The translations under genes and the position numbers were made by a program. 64,000 nt of DNA from Sphingomonas colocasiae (GTDB lineage Bacteria > Pseudomonadota > Alphaproteobacteria > Sphingomonadales > Sphingomonadaceae): the NCBI RefSeq assembly GCF_019880585.1, contig NZ_JAINVV010000001.1, forward strand, positions 372,001-436,000. The letters run 5' to 3'. The notes below the pieces were generated by a model that searched no databases, had not been told where the DNA came from, and worked only from the letters and a program-made list of their open reading frames with translations. The first letter of the stretch is position 1; each line of letters opens with the position of its first letter. Positions 42,244-51,350 of the stretch are shown here, piece by piece.

Positions 42244-42498
42244 CTAAGCCGTTGTCGTGCGAATTCCCTGCTCCACCTTTGCGAATAGGTCGACGGCGGC
42301 AATGCCGAGCGCGTTGGCCCACTCAATGAACTCAACGATACCGATGCGACGTTCGCCCCTCTCCACTTTGGCAACAAAGGACTGAGGTTTTCCAAGCGCG
42401 ACGGCAAGCTGGACCTGCGTTAGCCCTGCATTCTTTCGAGCCTCACGCAGCACAAAAGTTACATGGAGACTGGCATCAGAGAAGGCCGAGCCCGGCAT
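42244..42498 (-). CDS. XRE family transcriptional regulator
   Basis: The 84-residue protein has a lambda-Cro/C1-type HTH: FVLREARKNAGLTQVQLAVALGKPQSFVAKVERGERRIGIVEFIEWANALG. The start at 42498 has GGAG seven bases upstream. Longer readings in frame would run through the repeated ATATCCC operator sequence in the divergent gap, so they were rejected. It faces the secreted-protein gene at 42584 across an 85-bp gap and probably represses that gene and itself. Confidence 0.83.
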   Translation of the reverse strand: MPGSAFSDASLHVTFVLREARKNAGLTQVQLAVALGKPQSFVAKVERGERRIGIVEFIEWANALGIAAVDLFAKVEQGIRTTTA

Positions 42499-42535
42499 GT
42501 CCACGCTCCGCCTCAGGGAGGAAAGCGCTTCAAAT

Positions 42536-42569
42536 ATATCCCGGTCTGGGATATCCCATTTTGGGATAT
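42536..42569. promoter_or_regulatory. Overlapping ATATCCC/GGGATAT operators in the divergent gap
   Basis: Two palindromes share bases: ATATCCC-ggtct-GGGATAT (42536-42554) and ATATCCC-atttt-GGGATAT (42551-42569). Both have perfect 7-bp arms and 5-bp spacers and are offset by 15 bp. They lie between the XRE start (42498) and the secreted-protein start (42584), 15 bp from the latter. Their form fits cooperative binding of XRE dimers. Confidence 0.65.
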
Positions 42570-42583
42570 TTTGAGGATTGGAT

Positions 42584-43414
42584 ATGAAAGTTTGCCGAGT
42601 GATAACCGCCATGTCGCTAGCCGTGACCAGCTCGGCTATGGCGCAGGAAGCCAACATCGACAGCTTGATTGCTGCCGCTCGGGAAGCGAGAACGTTCTTA
42701 CCCAAAGACCAGTTTTCTGCTCCGCCCCCCGGGCCGAACGTGAAGGATCAGGCGCTAGTTTTACTGATGAAGGTATCTCCCAATGGGCCTAGCGTTGGAA
42801 ATTGCTATGGATCCCCTTGGTGGAAATATGATGTTTCGTCGGGCACGCTCTCGATATACCTCCCTCCGGAAGCGGTGATCACCCGCAACTTCCGTCAGTC
42901 CGAGACCAGGCCGCCGTTTTCCGACATCTCCGGGGTGTTCCTCGAGGCCGTGGCGTTGGAATGCTCGTCACGGCGATTGCCGAACCAGGTCATGGAAAAC
43001 GCCTTCGGTGCTACCGTCAGCGTTGCACGAACCGCCGTCACATTCATCGGTATCGCGCAGCCGAACGCCACACTGCAATCGTTGGAACTGCACGTCCCTA
43101 TGGCTGGCGAGAGGGTGCGGGCTTTAGTTGGCAACTTACGTGTTCGCTTGCGAGGGCAAATGGAAGAATGGAGGCCGGGACAGTCGCTTCGATGCGGGAT
43201 CACCGAGAAGGACGCGAGTATGGAAAGCTCGTGGGCGGTTAAGACTAGCGCTTGCCTGTATCGTGCCAGCTTCACATCATTCGAAGTGATCGACCAATCG
43301 AACGGATCGGTAGTTGGAGAACTAGTCGATCCTATTCTGGAGCGCGAACGACGTGCCAAGGCGGAAAGGTTGGAGTGGATTAGAAAGCGCCGCGAAGAAC
43401 GGGAGAAGGAGTAA
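42584..43414 (+). CDS. Secreted protein of unknown function
   Basis: The 276-residue protein has a signal peptide (MKVCRVITAMSLAVTSSAMAQ). The mature part has four to five cysteines (for example GNCYGSPW, ALECSSR, LRCGI, SACLYR), suggesting disulfides, and a basic/acidic C-terminal tail (ERERRAKAERLEWIRKRREE) that is probably a helix. ATG 42584 has GAGG at a seven-base spacing. I do not recognise a family. Divergence from an XRE gene and the operator array indicates tight control. It is located in an island between an RT and a recombinase. Confidence 0.7.
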   Translation: MKVCRVITAMSLAVTSSAMAQEANIDSLIAAAREARTFLPKDQFSAPPPGPNVKDQALVLLMKVSPNGPSVGNCYGSPWWKYDVSSGTLSIYLPPEAVITRNFRQSETRPPFSDISGVFLEAVALECSSRRLPNQVMENAFGATVSVARTAVTFIGIAQPNATLQSLELHVPMAGERVRALVGNLRVRLRGQMEEWRPGQSLRCGITEKDASMESSWAVKTSACLYRASFTSFEVIDQSNGSVVGELVDPILERERRAKAERLEWIRKRREEREKE

Positions 43415-43475
43415 ATAGCATTATTTGACAAATACTTACGCATATGCGACAAACTAAAATGTTCGTTTAAGTCTG

Positions 43476-43491
43476 TTGCAACTTGTTGCAA
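43476..43491. promoter_or_regulatory. TTGCAACnnGTTGCAA palindrome, copy 3 (at the serine recombinase start)
   Basis: TTGCAACTTGTTGCAA lies 2 bp before the GTG start assigned to the recombinase and 62 bp after the secreted-protein stop. It is inverted relative to the copy at 42207 (TT versus AA centre). The position would let a bound protein block recombinase expression. Confidence 0.65.
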
Positions 43492-43493
43492 AA

Positions 43494-44192
43494 GTGCTGG
43501 AGGCTCATCTGAAGCAGGCCGTCGCCTATGTCAGGGTGTCCACTTCAAAGCAGGCAAGGTCCGGCCTTGGTCTTGATGCTCAACGGAGTGCCATCGCAGA
43601 TTTCGCTCTGCGCGAAGGGTTGGAGATCGCGGAGTGGTATGAAGAGATTGAGACTGGCAAGGGCTCGGATGCGTTGGATCGTCGCCCTGTGCTGTCAGCG
43701 GCGATGCAACATGCAAAGCGCAGTGATTGCCCGATCGTAGTCGCAAAGCTCGATCGTCTATCGCGGGACGTTCATTTCATATCCGGCCTCATGGCCCAAC
43801 GCATTCCATTTGTGGTGACCGAACTCGGTAGCGACACAGACCCCTTTCTCCTCCACCTCTTCGCTGCGCTCGCAGAGAAGGAACGGGCGCTCATCTCGCA
43901 ACGGACACGCGAGGCTCTAGCACGGCGAAAGGCGCAAGGCGTGCCCCTCGGTAACCGAACTAATCTTGCCGACGCTCAGGCGCTCGGGCGCGCAGCAAGG
44001 GCGAAGCAGGTCGACGACTACACGGCGAAGGTATTGCCCATCATCCGACAGATTGAAGCCAACGGAATAAGATCGGATCGCTCAATCGCTCGGGAGTTGG
44101 AACGCCTTGGCGTGAGAACACCACGGGGAGCTACGTGGACTGGTGTTCAAGTCGCACGCGTTCGTGCGCGCGTTGAGGAGATGGCGCGGTGA
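43494..44192 (+). CDS. Serine recombinase (resolvase/invertase family)
   Basis: The 232-residue small serine recombinase has the catalytic serine in [20 protein letters not shown], the [18 protein letters not shown] segment and [25 protein letters not shown], with a C-terminal HTH-like part ([22 protein letters not shown]). It catalyses site-specific inversion or resolution at short dyad sites. The start is unsure: GTG 43494 is given. GGAGG at 43499-43503 points to a CTG at 43509 (reading [10 protein letters not shown]), and a TTG at 43476 lies within the palindrome. It overlaps the next gene by GTGA. Confidence 0.85.
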   Translation: MLEAHLKQAVAYVRVSTSKQARSGLGLDAQRSAIADFALREGLEIAEWYEEIETGKGSDALDRRPVLSAAMQHAKRSDCPIVVAKLDRLSRDVHFISGLMAQRIPFVVTELGSDTDPFLLHLFAALAEKERALISQRTREALARRKAQGVPLGNRTNLADAQALGRAARAKQVDDYTAKVLPIIRQIEANGIRSDRSIARELERLGVRTPRGATWTGVQVARVRARVEEMAR

Positions 44193-44866
44193 TCATTCAA
44201 CGGCCTCGCAGAAATCGCGTCTCACCATTTGGAGCCATTGAGGCACATTTCGCAAAGGGCTCATTGATGGGCAACCGGGGCGATATCCATGCGTCAGATG
44301 GTTCTCTTGGCGAACGGCACTGGGCACACAAAGCATGGATATACTGCACCTTAGATGGTGGGGGACGCCGAGTGATGTTTGATACTCCGGGTCGATATTA
44401 TCCGTTGTTCTTCCATGATGAAGCGGTCGCTTTGGCGGCTGGGCACCGGCCTTGTGGCTCTTGCCTCCGCGAAGACTGGAAGCGCTTTAAGGCGGTGTGG
44501 AGCGCTGCTATTGGCCAGTTCAGCAGACCATTGCGGGCTCCCGACATAGATGAAGCTCTCCGTCTGTCACCGATGGCAGAGAGATTTTCGGCGGGCACGA
44601 ACCTGCCGGATGGCACTTTCGTCGAGTTGGACAAACATCGTCGGCAGGCGGCGCTCATATGGGATGGTCAGTTCTTTCCATGGGAGCAGGGTGGTTATCG
44701 AGAGCCGCTGCCGTTCAAATTTGAGCATATAAGGCGCGTCCTGACGCCAGAGCCTATTCTTCGTTTGCTGGCAGAGGGCTTTCAGGTGAAGCCGAAGTTT
44801 GAAGAAGCGGTTGTGAGCGATCCACCTCATCGACCTTCGAGGAAATCGGCGGACAGTCCTGATTGA
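44189..44866 (+). CDS. Conserved hypothetical protein with C-x-x-C motif
   Basis: The 225-residue protein has a recognisable but unnamed pattern: [25 protein letters not shown] near the start, then [54 protein letters not shown]. The RPCGSC part resembles a metal-binding or redox Cys pair. Such proteins occur scattered in bacteria, and no function is known to me. It starts with GTG overlapping the recombinase stop. Its last 40 bp overlap the convergent metallopeptidase gene. Confidence 0.72.
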   Translation: MIIQRPRRNRVSPFGAIEAHFAKGSLMGNRGDIHASDGSLGERHWAHKAWIYCTLDGGGRRVMFDTPGRYYPLFFHDEAVALAAGHRPCGSCLREDWKRFKAVWSAAIGQFSRPLRAPDIDEALRLSPMAERFSAGTNLPDGTFVELDKHRRQAALIWDGQFFPWEQGGYREPLPFKFEHIRRVLTPEPILRLLAEGFQVKPKFEEAVVSDPPHRPSRKSADSPD

Positions 44867-45564
44867 TGATTGTCGAGCCACGTCTTTCTTGGTTCGTAAT
44901 TTGGAAGTAGCTCTTTCAAAAAGCTCCAGAACTCCTTGTCATGCGAACGGTGACGCAGATGGGCAAGTTCATGCACAACGACATACTCTAGCACCTTCCT
45001 TGGCGCAAAAATCAGGTGCCAGTTGATAAGCACGTTGCCCTCCGGCCCGCACGATCCCCATCCGTTGGCGAAATCTTCTACTCGGATTGACCGGGGAATG
45101 AGGCCGAACCGCTTGCCGTAATTGGCGGCGATCTCTCTTGCATCGCGGCGGGCGCGCTGTTTCAGCCAGTGCTGCAACTCGCTGGCAACTAGGCGATCAG
45201 CGTCCTGCCCAGCCCAATGTGGCAAATCGACGATGAAACCGTTGCGATAGTTGACCATTGCACGATCGGCATCGGTGCGCCGGACGGTAAGCGGCATGTT
45301 ACGACCCCGATAGGGTATTTTCGAGCCGGTCATAAACCGGGGCACGGCATGGCGGCTGGCTGCGATGCGCTCCATGTCGCGCATGGTGTTGAATAGCCAT
45401 TGCCGTTTGCGATCGAGAAATCCGGCGATGTCGTCGTCGCCGTCGGTGGTCAGCGCCATCACCTCGACATGGTCAGGGGTGACCGTAATGCGGCGCTCCG
45501 CAGCCGTGGCACTACGCCGGAGTTCATACGCGATCTCGGCGCGGCCGATCTGGAGAACCGGCAT
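44827..45564 (-). CDS. YgjP-like metallopeptidase (M48-related) of the type I RM operon
   Basis: The 245-residue zinc metallopeptidase of the YgjP/DUF45 type has the gluzincin motif HELAHLRH at residues 198-205 with a further ligand region HDKEFW, and FANGWGSCGPEGNVLINWHLIFAP before it, as in the family. It starts on the hsdR stop (TGATG), so it is part of the hsdMSR transcript. A role in the restriction system, for example proteolytic control, is inferred from linkage only. It overlaps the convergent gene by 40 bp. Confidence 0.87.
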   Translation of the reverse strand: MPVLQIGRAEIAYELRRSATAAERRITVTPDHVEVMALTTDGDDDIAGFLDRKRQWLFNTMRDMERIAASRHAVPRFMTGSKIPYRGRNMPLTVRRTDADRAMVNYRNGFIVDLPHWAGQDADRLVASELQHWLKQRARRDAREIAANYGKRFGLIPRSIRVEDFANGWGSCGPEGNVLINWHLIFAPRKVLEYVVVHELAHLRHRSHDKEFWSFLKELLPNYEPRKTWLDNHQSGLSADFLEGR

Positions 45565-48500
45565 CAGGCCCCACCGCCGTAGGCGTGGATCGCGAAGTCC
45601 TCGACCTTCTCACGGATGATCTTGGTCTCGCCGACGCCGTGCTCGGTCAGGATGCGACGCACCTGTTGCCGCAGGCTTCGCAGATACGCTTCCATATGAG
45701 CAAAGGCGGGTTGGGTCGCGGCAGCGTCGGCATAAACCGCGCCGATCGCCATCGCAGCGGTTTGCAAGGTGTCGTGCGCAATGTCCGGAGCGATCGTCTC
45801 CATTATGCGCAGGATCGAAAAAGCGTTCTCGTCCATGCCCAGTTCGGTGTGCGCGCCTTGCTCGGCCTGTATGTCGCCGGTCAGCCCCTCGAAATCGGCC
45901 AAGCCATCGGCGGCAGCGATCTGCCCGGCCTCGAACCGGCGGATGATCTCCAGCACCCGCTCGGAGAAGCTGCCATATTGCGCCGGGTTCTTGTCCACCA
46001 GTTCGCGGGTCACCCGACGAAGCTCGGCGGACTTGCGCACGAACGCTTCCTGCAACTCCTCGTCCGATTTCTCGTTGGTCTCGAAATCATCGGCGAAGTT
46101 CGGGTCGGTGATGTTGCGCAAGCGGATGGTGGTGGACAGCCCGGTCACATGGACATGCGTTTCGAGCATGTCCCTGATCTTGCCGGTGTAGCTGCGGTGA
46201 TCGAGGCTCTCTTCCTTGGCGATGGCCTGCGTCGCGAGGCGCAGGAACGCTGCCGCCCATTTCACTTCGGCGGTGAAGTCTAGGATCGCGGGATCGGGGG
46301 ACAGATCGCCATAGACCTTGATGAAGATGCGGGTGAGGCGCTGGAGGTCGAACCATTCGTCCTCCCGGCCATCGGCGGCGATAGCGGCGGCGGCATAGGC
46401 TGCGGCCTTCTCGTCCATGCCCTCCAACCCCATGGCGCGCTTCTGCGCCCGGTAGCGGGCATGGGCTTCCCTGAGATCGTTGCGCAGATTGGCGATGTCG
46501 CGCAGCGCGTTTTCCACGTCGTCGGCGCGGTAGGACTTCAACGCCTCGTCGAGATGGTTGGTAACGCCGATGTAATCGACGATCCGGCCATTGGGCTTGG
46601 CGATCTCGCCGCCGTCCGGCAGGTTGATCGAACAGGTGCGGTTGGTCCGGGCGATGGCTTGGAGCAGGTTGTGCTCCTTGAGCGGCTTGTCGAGATACAT
46701 CACGTGCTCGATGGGCGCGTCAAACCCGGTTAGCAGCTTGTCGCAGACGATCAGGAAGCTGGGCTGCGCGCCGTATGCCTTGAACCGCTTCTTGGCGTCC
46801 TTCTCGCCCTCGGCGTCGAGGTAGAACGCCTCCAGACCATCACGAAGGGCTTGCACCTCGGCGTTCTCGCTCGGCTTGTTGTCCTCTTGGCTCTTGGAAT
46901 AGACGCAGGCGATCATCGCGTCGGCGTCGGTCTGCGCCGTCTCGGCATCGATGCCACCGCGCACGAGATCGGCGGCGATCACCCCGGCGAGCGCGGCGCG
47001 GTAGAGGATCACCGCCTCGCGATCCACCACCACGATCTGCGCCTTGAAGCCATCCGGCTGACACACCGCCTTGAAGTGCTCCCATATGTCGAGCGCGATC
47101 AGACGGATACGCTCCGGGTGCTTGGCGATGGTCGCCAGCGTTAGGCCCTTACGCTTCAAATCCTCGCGCTTGTCGTCGGGCAGATCGACGAACCACCGGT
47201 CGAACAGGATGTCGATCTCGGCCTCGTTAATCGACCAGTCGGCTTTCCGGCCCTCGTAGAGGATCGGCACGGTCGCACCGTCGCGCACGGCGTCGTCGAT
47301 CCCATACTTGTCGAGGTAGCCTTCGCTCGCAACGCTGAACCGGGCGTAGGTGTCCTTGTCCGTGGATTTAATCGGAGTGCCGGTGAAGCCGTAGAAGTGG
47401 GCATCGGGCAACGTCGCTTGCAGGAACGCGCCCAAGTCCTTCTCCTGCGTGCGGTGGCACTCGTCCACCAGCACGATCCAGTTGGCCGAGTTCGAGATCG
47501 GCTCTTTCGATCCGGCGAACTTGAAGATGGTGGAGAGCAGGATTTGCCCATTGCCGCCCCGGTTCACCGCCTCGCGCAGCGCCGCCACCGATCCGCACTG
47601 CGCTGGATTGGGCAGGCCGCAGGCGACGAAGGTCTTGCTGATCTGGTCGTCCAAGTCGATCCGGTCGGTCAACACGAGGATGTTGGGATTGGCCAGCGTC
47701 GGCGCGTCGAGGGTGAGGTGGGTTTTCAGCTTCAGCGCGAGGAACACCATCGTCAGGCTCTTGCCCGAACCCTGCGTGTGCCAGATCAAGCCCTTGCGGT
47801 GCTCGCCGGTTGCAACCCGTTGCACGGCCTTGTTGACCGCCCTGAACTGCTGATAGCGGCAGGCTTTCTTTATCTTGCGGCCCGTCTCGGGGTCCACTTC
47901 GAACACGATGAAGTGCGCCAGCAGGTCGAGCAGCCGCGACGGCTCGCACAGGCACCACAGGTCTTTCGACAGATCGTCCGGGAAGTCCGCGCGGGTGCGC
48001 GGCCATGCATCAGGCCACGGAGCATAGAACTGCGCCGGGCTGCCGGTTGCGCCGTAGAGCGTCGTCATGCCATCGGTGACGATGTTGAAGGCGTTGGACG
48101 CGAACAGGCGCGGGATGTCGCGCTCATACTGCTTGATCTGCTCGAAAGCTTCCTCGGCGCGTGCCGTGGCCTTGAGCGGCGACTTGGCCTCGATCACCGC
48201 CAGCGGGATGCCGTTTACGAACAGCACCAGATCGGCCACGCGCGGTCGCTGGGCGGCAACGCGGAACTGGCGGGTAACGTGGAACTGGTTGCGGCTAGGG
48301 TTCTTGAAGTCGACCAGCGCGATCGGGCTATCGCGGTTCTCGCCGGTCAGGCGGCGGGAATAGCCGCCGCGCAGCTTGCGCTGCCAATCCTCATTGTCAG
48401 ACAGCGTGGCAAGGTCGGCGTAGATCGCCTCGGCGTCGGCCTCACCAATGCCGTTGAGGTCGCGCAGCGCCGCGATCAGCACGGGCTTGAGGATGACCCG

Positions 48501-48608
48501 GTTCTCTTCCACCCGCATCGCCAAGGCGGCGGTTGGGGATAGCTCCTGCCAGCCCATCGCCGCCAGCATATCGAGCGCGGGCTTCTCGGCAAGGCGATAC
48601 TCGTTCAC
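45564..48608 (-). CDS. hsdR: Type I restriction endonuclease, motor/nuclease subunit
   Basis: The 1014-residue HsdR translocates DNA and cuts unmodified DNA as part of the HsdR2M2S complex. The PD-(D/E)xK nuclease site is seen as D126 and E140-x-K142 in ADLVLFVNGIPLAVIEAK. The SF2 helicase part has Walker A HTQGSGKSLT (residues 277-286), DECHRTQ (382-388) and GFTGTPIKSTDKDTY. It has the usual C-terminal helical domain. It overlaps hsdS by 4 bp. An imperfect TTGCAAC palindrome lies in its coding sequence at 47810. Confidence 0.95.
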   Translation of the reverse strand: MNEYRLAEKPALDMLAAMGWQELSPTAALAMRVEENRVILKPVLIAALRDLNGIGEADAEAIYADLATLSDNEDWQRKLRGGYSRRLTGENRDSPIALVDFKNPSRNQFHVTRQFRVAAQRPRVADLVLFVNGIPLAVIEAKSPLKATARAEEAFEQIKQYERDIPRLFASNAFNIVTDGMTTLYGATGSPAQFYAPWPDAWPRTRADFPDDLSKDLWCLCEPSRLLDLLAHFIVFEVDPETGRKIKKACRYQQFRAVNKAVQRVATGEHRKGLIWHTQGSGKSLTMVFLALKLKTHLTLDAPTLANPNILVLTDRIDLDDQISKTFVACGLPNPAQCGSVAALREAVNRGGNGQILLSTIFKFAGSKEPISNSANWIVLVDECHRTQEKDLGAFLQATLPDAHFYGFTGTPIKSTDKDTYARFSVASEGYLDKYGIDDAVRDGATVPILYEGRKADWSINEAEIDILFDRWFVDLPDDKREDLKRKGLTLATIAKHPERIRLIALDIWEHFKAVCQPDGFKAQIVVVDREAVILYRAALAGVIAADLVRGGIDAETAQTDADAMIACVYSKSQEDNKPSENAEVQALRDGLEAFYLDAEGEKDAKKRFKAYGAQPSFLIVCDKLLTGFDAPIEHVMYLDKPLKEHNLLQAIARTNRTCSINLPDGGEIAKPNGRIVDYIGVTNHLDEALKSYRADDVENALRDIANLRNDLREAHARYRAQKRAMGLEGMDEKAAAYAAAAIAADGREDEWFDLQRLTRIFIKVYGDLSPDPAILDFTAEVKWAAAFLRLATQAIAKEESLDHRSYTGKIRDMLETHVHVTGLSTTIRLRNITDPNFADDFETNEKSDEELQEAFVRKSAELRRVTRELVDKNPAQYGSFSERVLEIIRRFEAGQIAAADGLADFEGLTGDIQAEQGAHTELGMDENAFSILRIMETIAPDIAHDTLQTAAMAIGAVYADAAATQPAFAHMEAYLRSLRQQVRRILTEHGVGETKIIREKVEDFAIHAYGGGA
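47810..47825. repeat. Imperfect TTGCAACnnGTTGCAA copy inside hsdR
   Basis: TTGCAACCCGTTGCAC matches the island palindrome at all fixed positions but the last. It encodes part of VQRVATGE in HsdR, so coding constraint may explain it. The centre CC is the complement of the GG centre at 40931. Confidence 0.45.
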
Positions 48609-49861
48609 GCGGGCATCCTTACGCGACCGGAGAGAAGGTCGGACATCAGGGTGGCTTTAATCTGGCGAGCCTGTTCCAAGGCATCCAGTTTAGTCGCAGC
48701 GGCTTGTTCCACCATCCGCAGTGCGTCGGCGATCCGTTGCTGCTCGTCGAATGGCGGTAGAGAGACTTCAATTTTCGCAAGTTGATTGCGGGGCAAATGC
48801 TTGATGCCGCTTCCGGTCATATACTCATCATATGCGCCGGAACGAACACCATTCACCAGTGCGTAGTAGAGATAATGACAGTCAACACCTTCTTGCGGAC
48901 GGATACGATGCAAAGCCTTCTGGATCATCATATCTGATCCTTCATTGATCCAAAGGGCACACCTTCCCGGCTCACCTCCTTCACACATGACGATATCCCC
49001 GCAGCGGAGGCCGTATCGCTCAAGCTCGCGCTCTTCAAACCGCATGTGGCGAAGGTCGGTCATATCAAACGCACCCCACCGTACGTTGATATTTGCAAGG
49101 TAAGGCCTCAACTCCCCCCTGTTCTTTTTCTTATCGAGCATTTTCCCCAAAGTGAGGTCGGCGATTTGCCCTAGTCTCACCGTCTCCCAGTGTGCGGGAG
49201 CATTACCGATCAGTTCAATCAGTGTAGCTTGAAATGCGCGATCTGCCTGAACGGCGACTGCCTCATTGGCAGCAATCGCCTCATCCACCGACCGCAGCAC
49301 CTCGGCTATCCGCCGCTGCTCTTCGAGCGGGGGGAGCGCCAACGAAGCTTGGAGAAGGCGCTCCTTCGAGATGTTCTTCATCGAGCCACTCGTGCCGGTG
49401 GCAATGTCGTCGATGAAGCGCCGGAACGATGCCGATTGCATGGAATAGGAAAGCCACCGGCAATCGGCGCGGTGATTGGTGCGAAGTTGCCAGAGCCGGT
49501 CAGGCAGGAACAGGTCAGGGTGATCCTGATCCACATATGCGTTGGCCCCGACCAGCGCGGGTGTGTTCATACGGCTGATGATGATCGAGCCAGCCCGGAC
49601 AGGAGTGCGCACTCGATCAACTTCTCCCGCGAGAACAGCCTTGTGCTCATCAGGGACAAACTGACCGCCGGAAACGCAACTCGTTTTCAGCACGCCGATC
49701 TCGCCATCGTCGATCTGACGATTGTCCGCGTTGACGCTCACCCCGGCAATGAGCGTATCGACGACATCGCCGAGTGTCGCCGTTTGCCAGTCGGCTGGAG
49801 GGCCGGGCGCGACCTCAACTTGTAAGGGCGGCTGACAGGTTGCCAGCGCCTCACTCGACAT
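48605..49861 (-). CDS. hsdS: Type I restriction-modification specificity subunit
   Basis: The 418-residue HsdS has two target-recognition domains, each followed by a conserved helix. The first is ISKERLLQASLALPPLEEQRRIAEVLRSVDEAIAANEAV and the second LPRNQLAKIEVSLPPFDEQQRIADALRMVEQAAATKLDALEQARQIK. It determines the bipartite DNA target, which cannot be read from sequence. The stop overlaps hsdR and the start overlaps hsdM by 11 bp. TRDs vary quickly between strains. Confidence 0.93.
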   Translation of the reverse strand: MSSEALATCQPPLQVEVAPGPPADWQTATLGDVVDTLIAGVSVNADNRQIDDGEIGVLKTSCVSGGQFVPDEHKAVLAGEVDRVRTPVRAGSIIISRMNTPALVGANAYVDQDHPDLFLPDRLWQLRTNHRADCRWLSYSMQSASFRRFIDDIATGTSGSMKNISKERLLQASLALPPLEEQRRIAEVLRSVDEAIAANEAVAVQADRAFQATLIELIGNAPAHWETVRLGQIADLTLGKMLDKKKNRGELRPYLANINVRWGAFDMTDLRHMRFEERELERYGLRCGDIVMCEGGEPGRCALWINEGSDMMIQKALHRIRPQEGVDCHYLYYALVNGVRSGAYDEYMTGSGIKHLPRNQLAKIEVSLPPFDEQQRIADALRMVEQAAATKLDALEQARQIKATLMSDLLSGRVRMPA

Positions 49862-51350
49862 AACCGAGCCTCCGCAAGTGGCCGAACATCACCGCTTCGG
49901 CCTCGTTCCGCTGGGCGATCAGGTCTTGCAGCTTGGCAACTTCCACCGCGACATCGACCGCCTCGGCATCCGCGCCGGTCTGCACATAGCGGCTAATATT
50001 GAGGTTGTGGCCGTTGGCGGCGATCTCGTCTACCGGCACCACGCGGGCCAGCTTGTCGATGTCGGCAAAGCCGTGGACGGCATCGGTCAACGTGCGGATA
50101 TGTTCGTCGATCAGGAAGTTCTGCGCCTTGCCGGGTGTGTAGGTCGCATCGCCGTTGACGATCAGCACCTTGCCGCGCCGGTCGGCGGGTTTCTTCTTAT
50201 GGCAGATCAGCAAAGCGGCTGGGATGCCCGCGCCGTAGAACAGGTTCGGAGCCAGTCCTACCACCGCCTCGATCACGTCGGCGTCCAGCATAGCCTGCCG
50301 GATGCGTCCCTCGGCCCCGCCACGGAACAGCACGCCATGCGGCACAACCACCGCCAGCACGCCCCCGTCTTTCAGGCTGGCGAGCATGTGCTGTACGAAG
50401 GCTAGGTCACCATAGCCCTTGGGCGGGCAGCCATATTCATCGCGCCCGAACGGATCACCGTTCTGCCAGACCTCATAGCCCCACACCTTCTCCGAGAAGG
50501 GAGGGTTGGCGAGGACGCGATCATAAGCGCCGACACCCTCGACGAACTCGCGCGCCTTGGGAACGTAGCGCTTTGGTGACAGGATCGTGTCGCCCTTGGC
50601 GATGAAGGCATCGTCCACGTCGTGGAGAAACAGGTTGATCTCGGCGATGCCCCACGTCGCGAAGTTCTTTTCCTGTCCATAGAGCGACAGGCTGCGCGCG
50701 TTCTCGCCGCGATCTTTCAGATACTGGACCGCCTCCAGCAACATGCCCGCCGAGCCGCAGGTGGGGTCGTAGATCGACATGCCGGGGCGCGGCGCGACGA
50801 TCTCGACCATTAGACGGACGATCGAGCGGGGCGTATAGAACTCGCCACCCTTCTTGCCCGCACCCTCCGCAAACATCTTGATCAGATATAGATAGGCGTC
50901 GCCGAGCATGTCGGCAGGCACATCGGCGTTGCGCAGCCGATGCTTCTCGAAATGGGTAAGCAGCTTTTCGAGCAGGGCGTCGGAGAAGCGATCCTGATTG
51001 GCGAAGTCCACGTCGCCGAACACGCCCCGTAGGCGGAAGTTCGCGTCTTCGATCGCAGCGAGCGCGTTGTTGAGGCGCTGGCCGATCAGGGTCGATTGCT
51101 GGCGCACCGCGTCCCAGCGATGCTCCGCCGGGATGTCGAACCGGTGCTCGTCCGGGTCCGCCGCTTCCTCGCGGTCGCCCGTTTCGGTCAGGAGCTTCTC
51201 AAACTCCTCGTCCCACACATCGCAGAGGCGCTTATAGAACAGCAGGCCGAAGATATATTGCTTGTAGTCCCCGGCATCCACGGTCCCGCGCAGAATGTCC
51301 GCTGCGCCCCAAAGATGCCGTTCCAGTTCCTGCTGGGTCAGCTTCGTCAC
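49851..51350 (-). CDS. hsdM: Type I restriction-modification N6-adenine methyltransferase subunit
   Basis: The 499-residue HsdM has an N-terminal HsdM_N helical domain (TQQELERHLWGAADILRG), the SAM-binding DPTCGSAGM at residues 195-203 and the catalytic NPPF at 282-285. It methylates adenine in the target set by HsdS and protects host DNA. It is the first gene of the hsdM-hsdS-hsdR-peptidase operon. The 353 bp from 51351 to the next integrase region hold no gene: they hold a palindrome copy, a 21-bp repeat and the right attachment repeat. Confidence 0.95.
   Translation of the reverse strand: MTKLTQQELERHLWGAADILRGTVDAGDYKQYIFGLLFYKRLCDVWDEEFEKLLTETGDREEAADPDEHRFDIPAEHRWDAVRQQSTLIGQRLNNALAAIEDANFRLRGVFGDVDFANQDRFSDALLEKLLTHFEKHRLRNADVPADMLGDAYLYLIKMFAEGAGKKGGEFYTPRSIVRLMVEIVAPRPGMSIYDPTCGSAGMLLEAVQYLKDRGENARSLSLYGQEKNFATWGIAEINLFLHDVDDAFIAKGDTILSPKRYVPKAREFVEGVGAYDRVLANPPFSEKVWGYEVWQNGDPFGRDEYGCPPKGYGDLAFVQHMLASLKDGGVLAVVVPHGVLFRGGAEGRIRQAMLDADVIEAVVGLAPNLFYGAGIPAALLICHKKKPADRRGKVLIVNGDATYTPGKAQNFLIDEHIRTLTDAVHGFADIDKLARVVPVDEIAANGHNLNISRYVQTGADAEAVDVAVEVAKLQDLIAQRNEAEAVMFGHLRRLGYVE

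Noticed and set aside
40931-42250. Diversity-generating retroelement
   Set aside because: No template/variable repeat pair with adenine-specific differences was found near the RT, and no target protein with a variable C-type lectin end.
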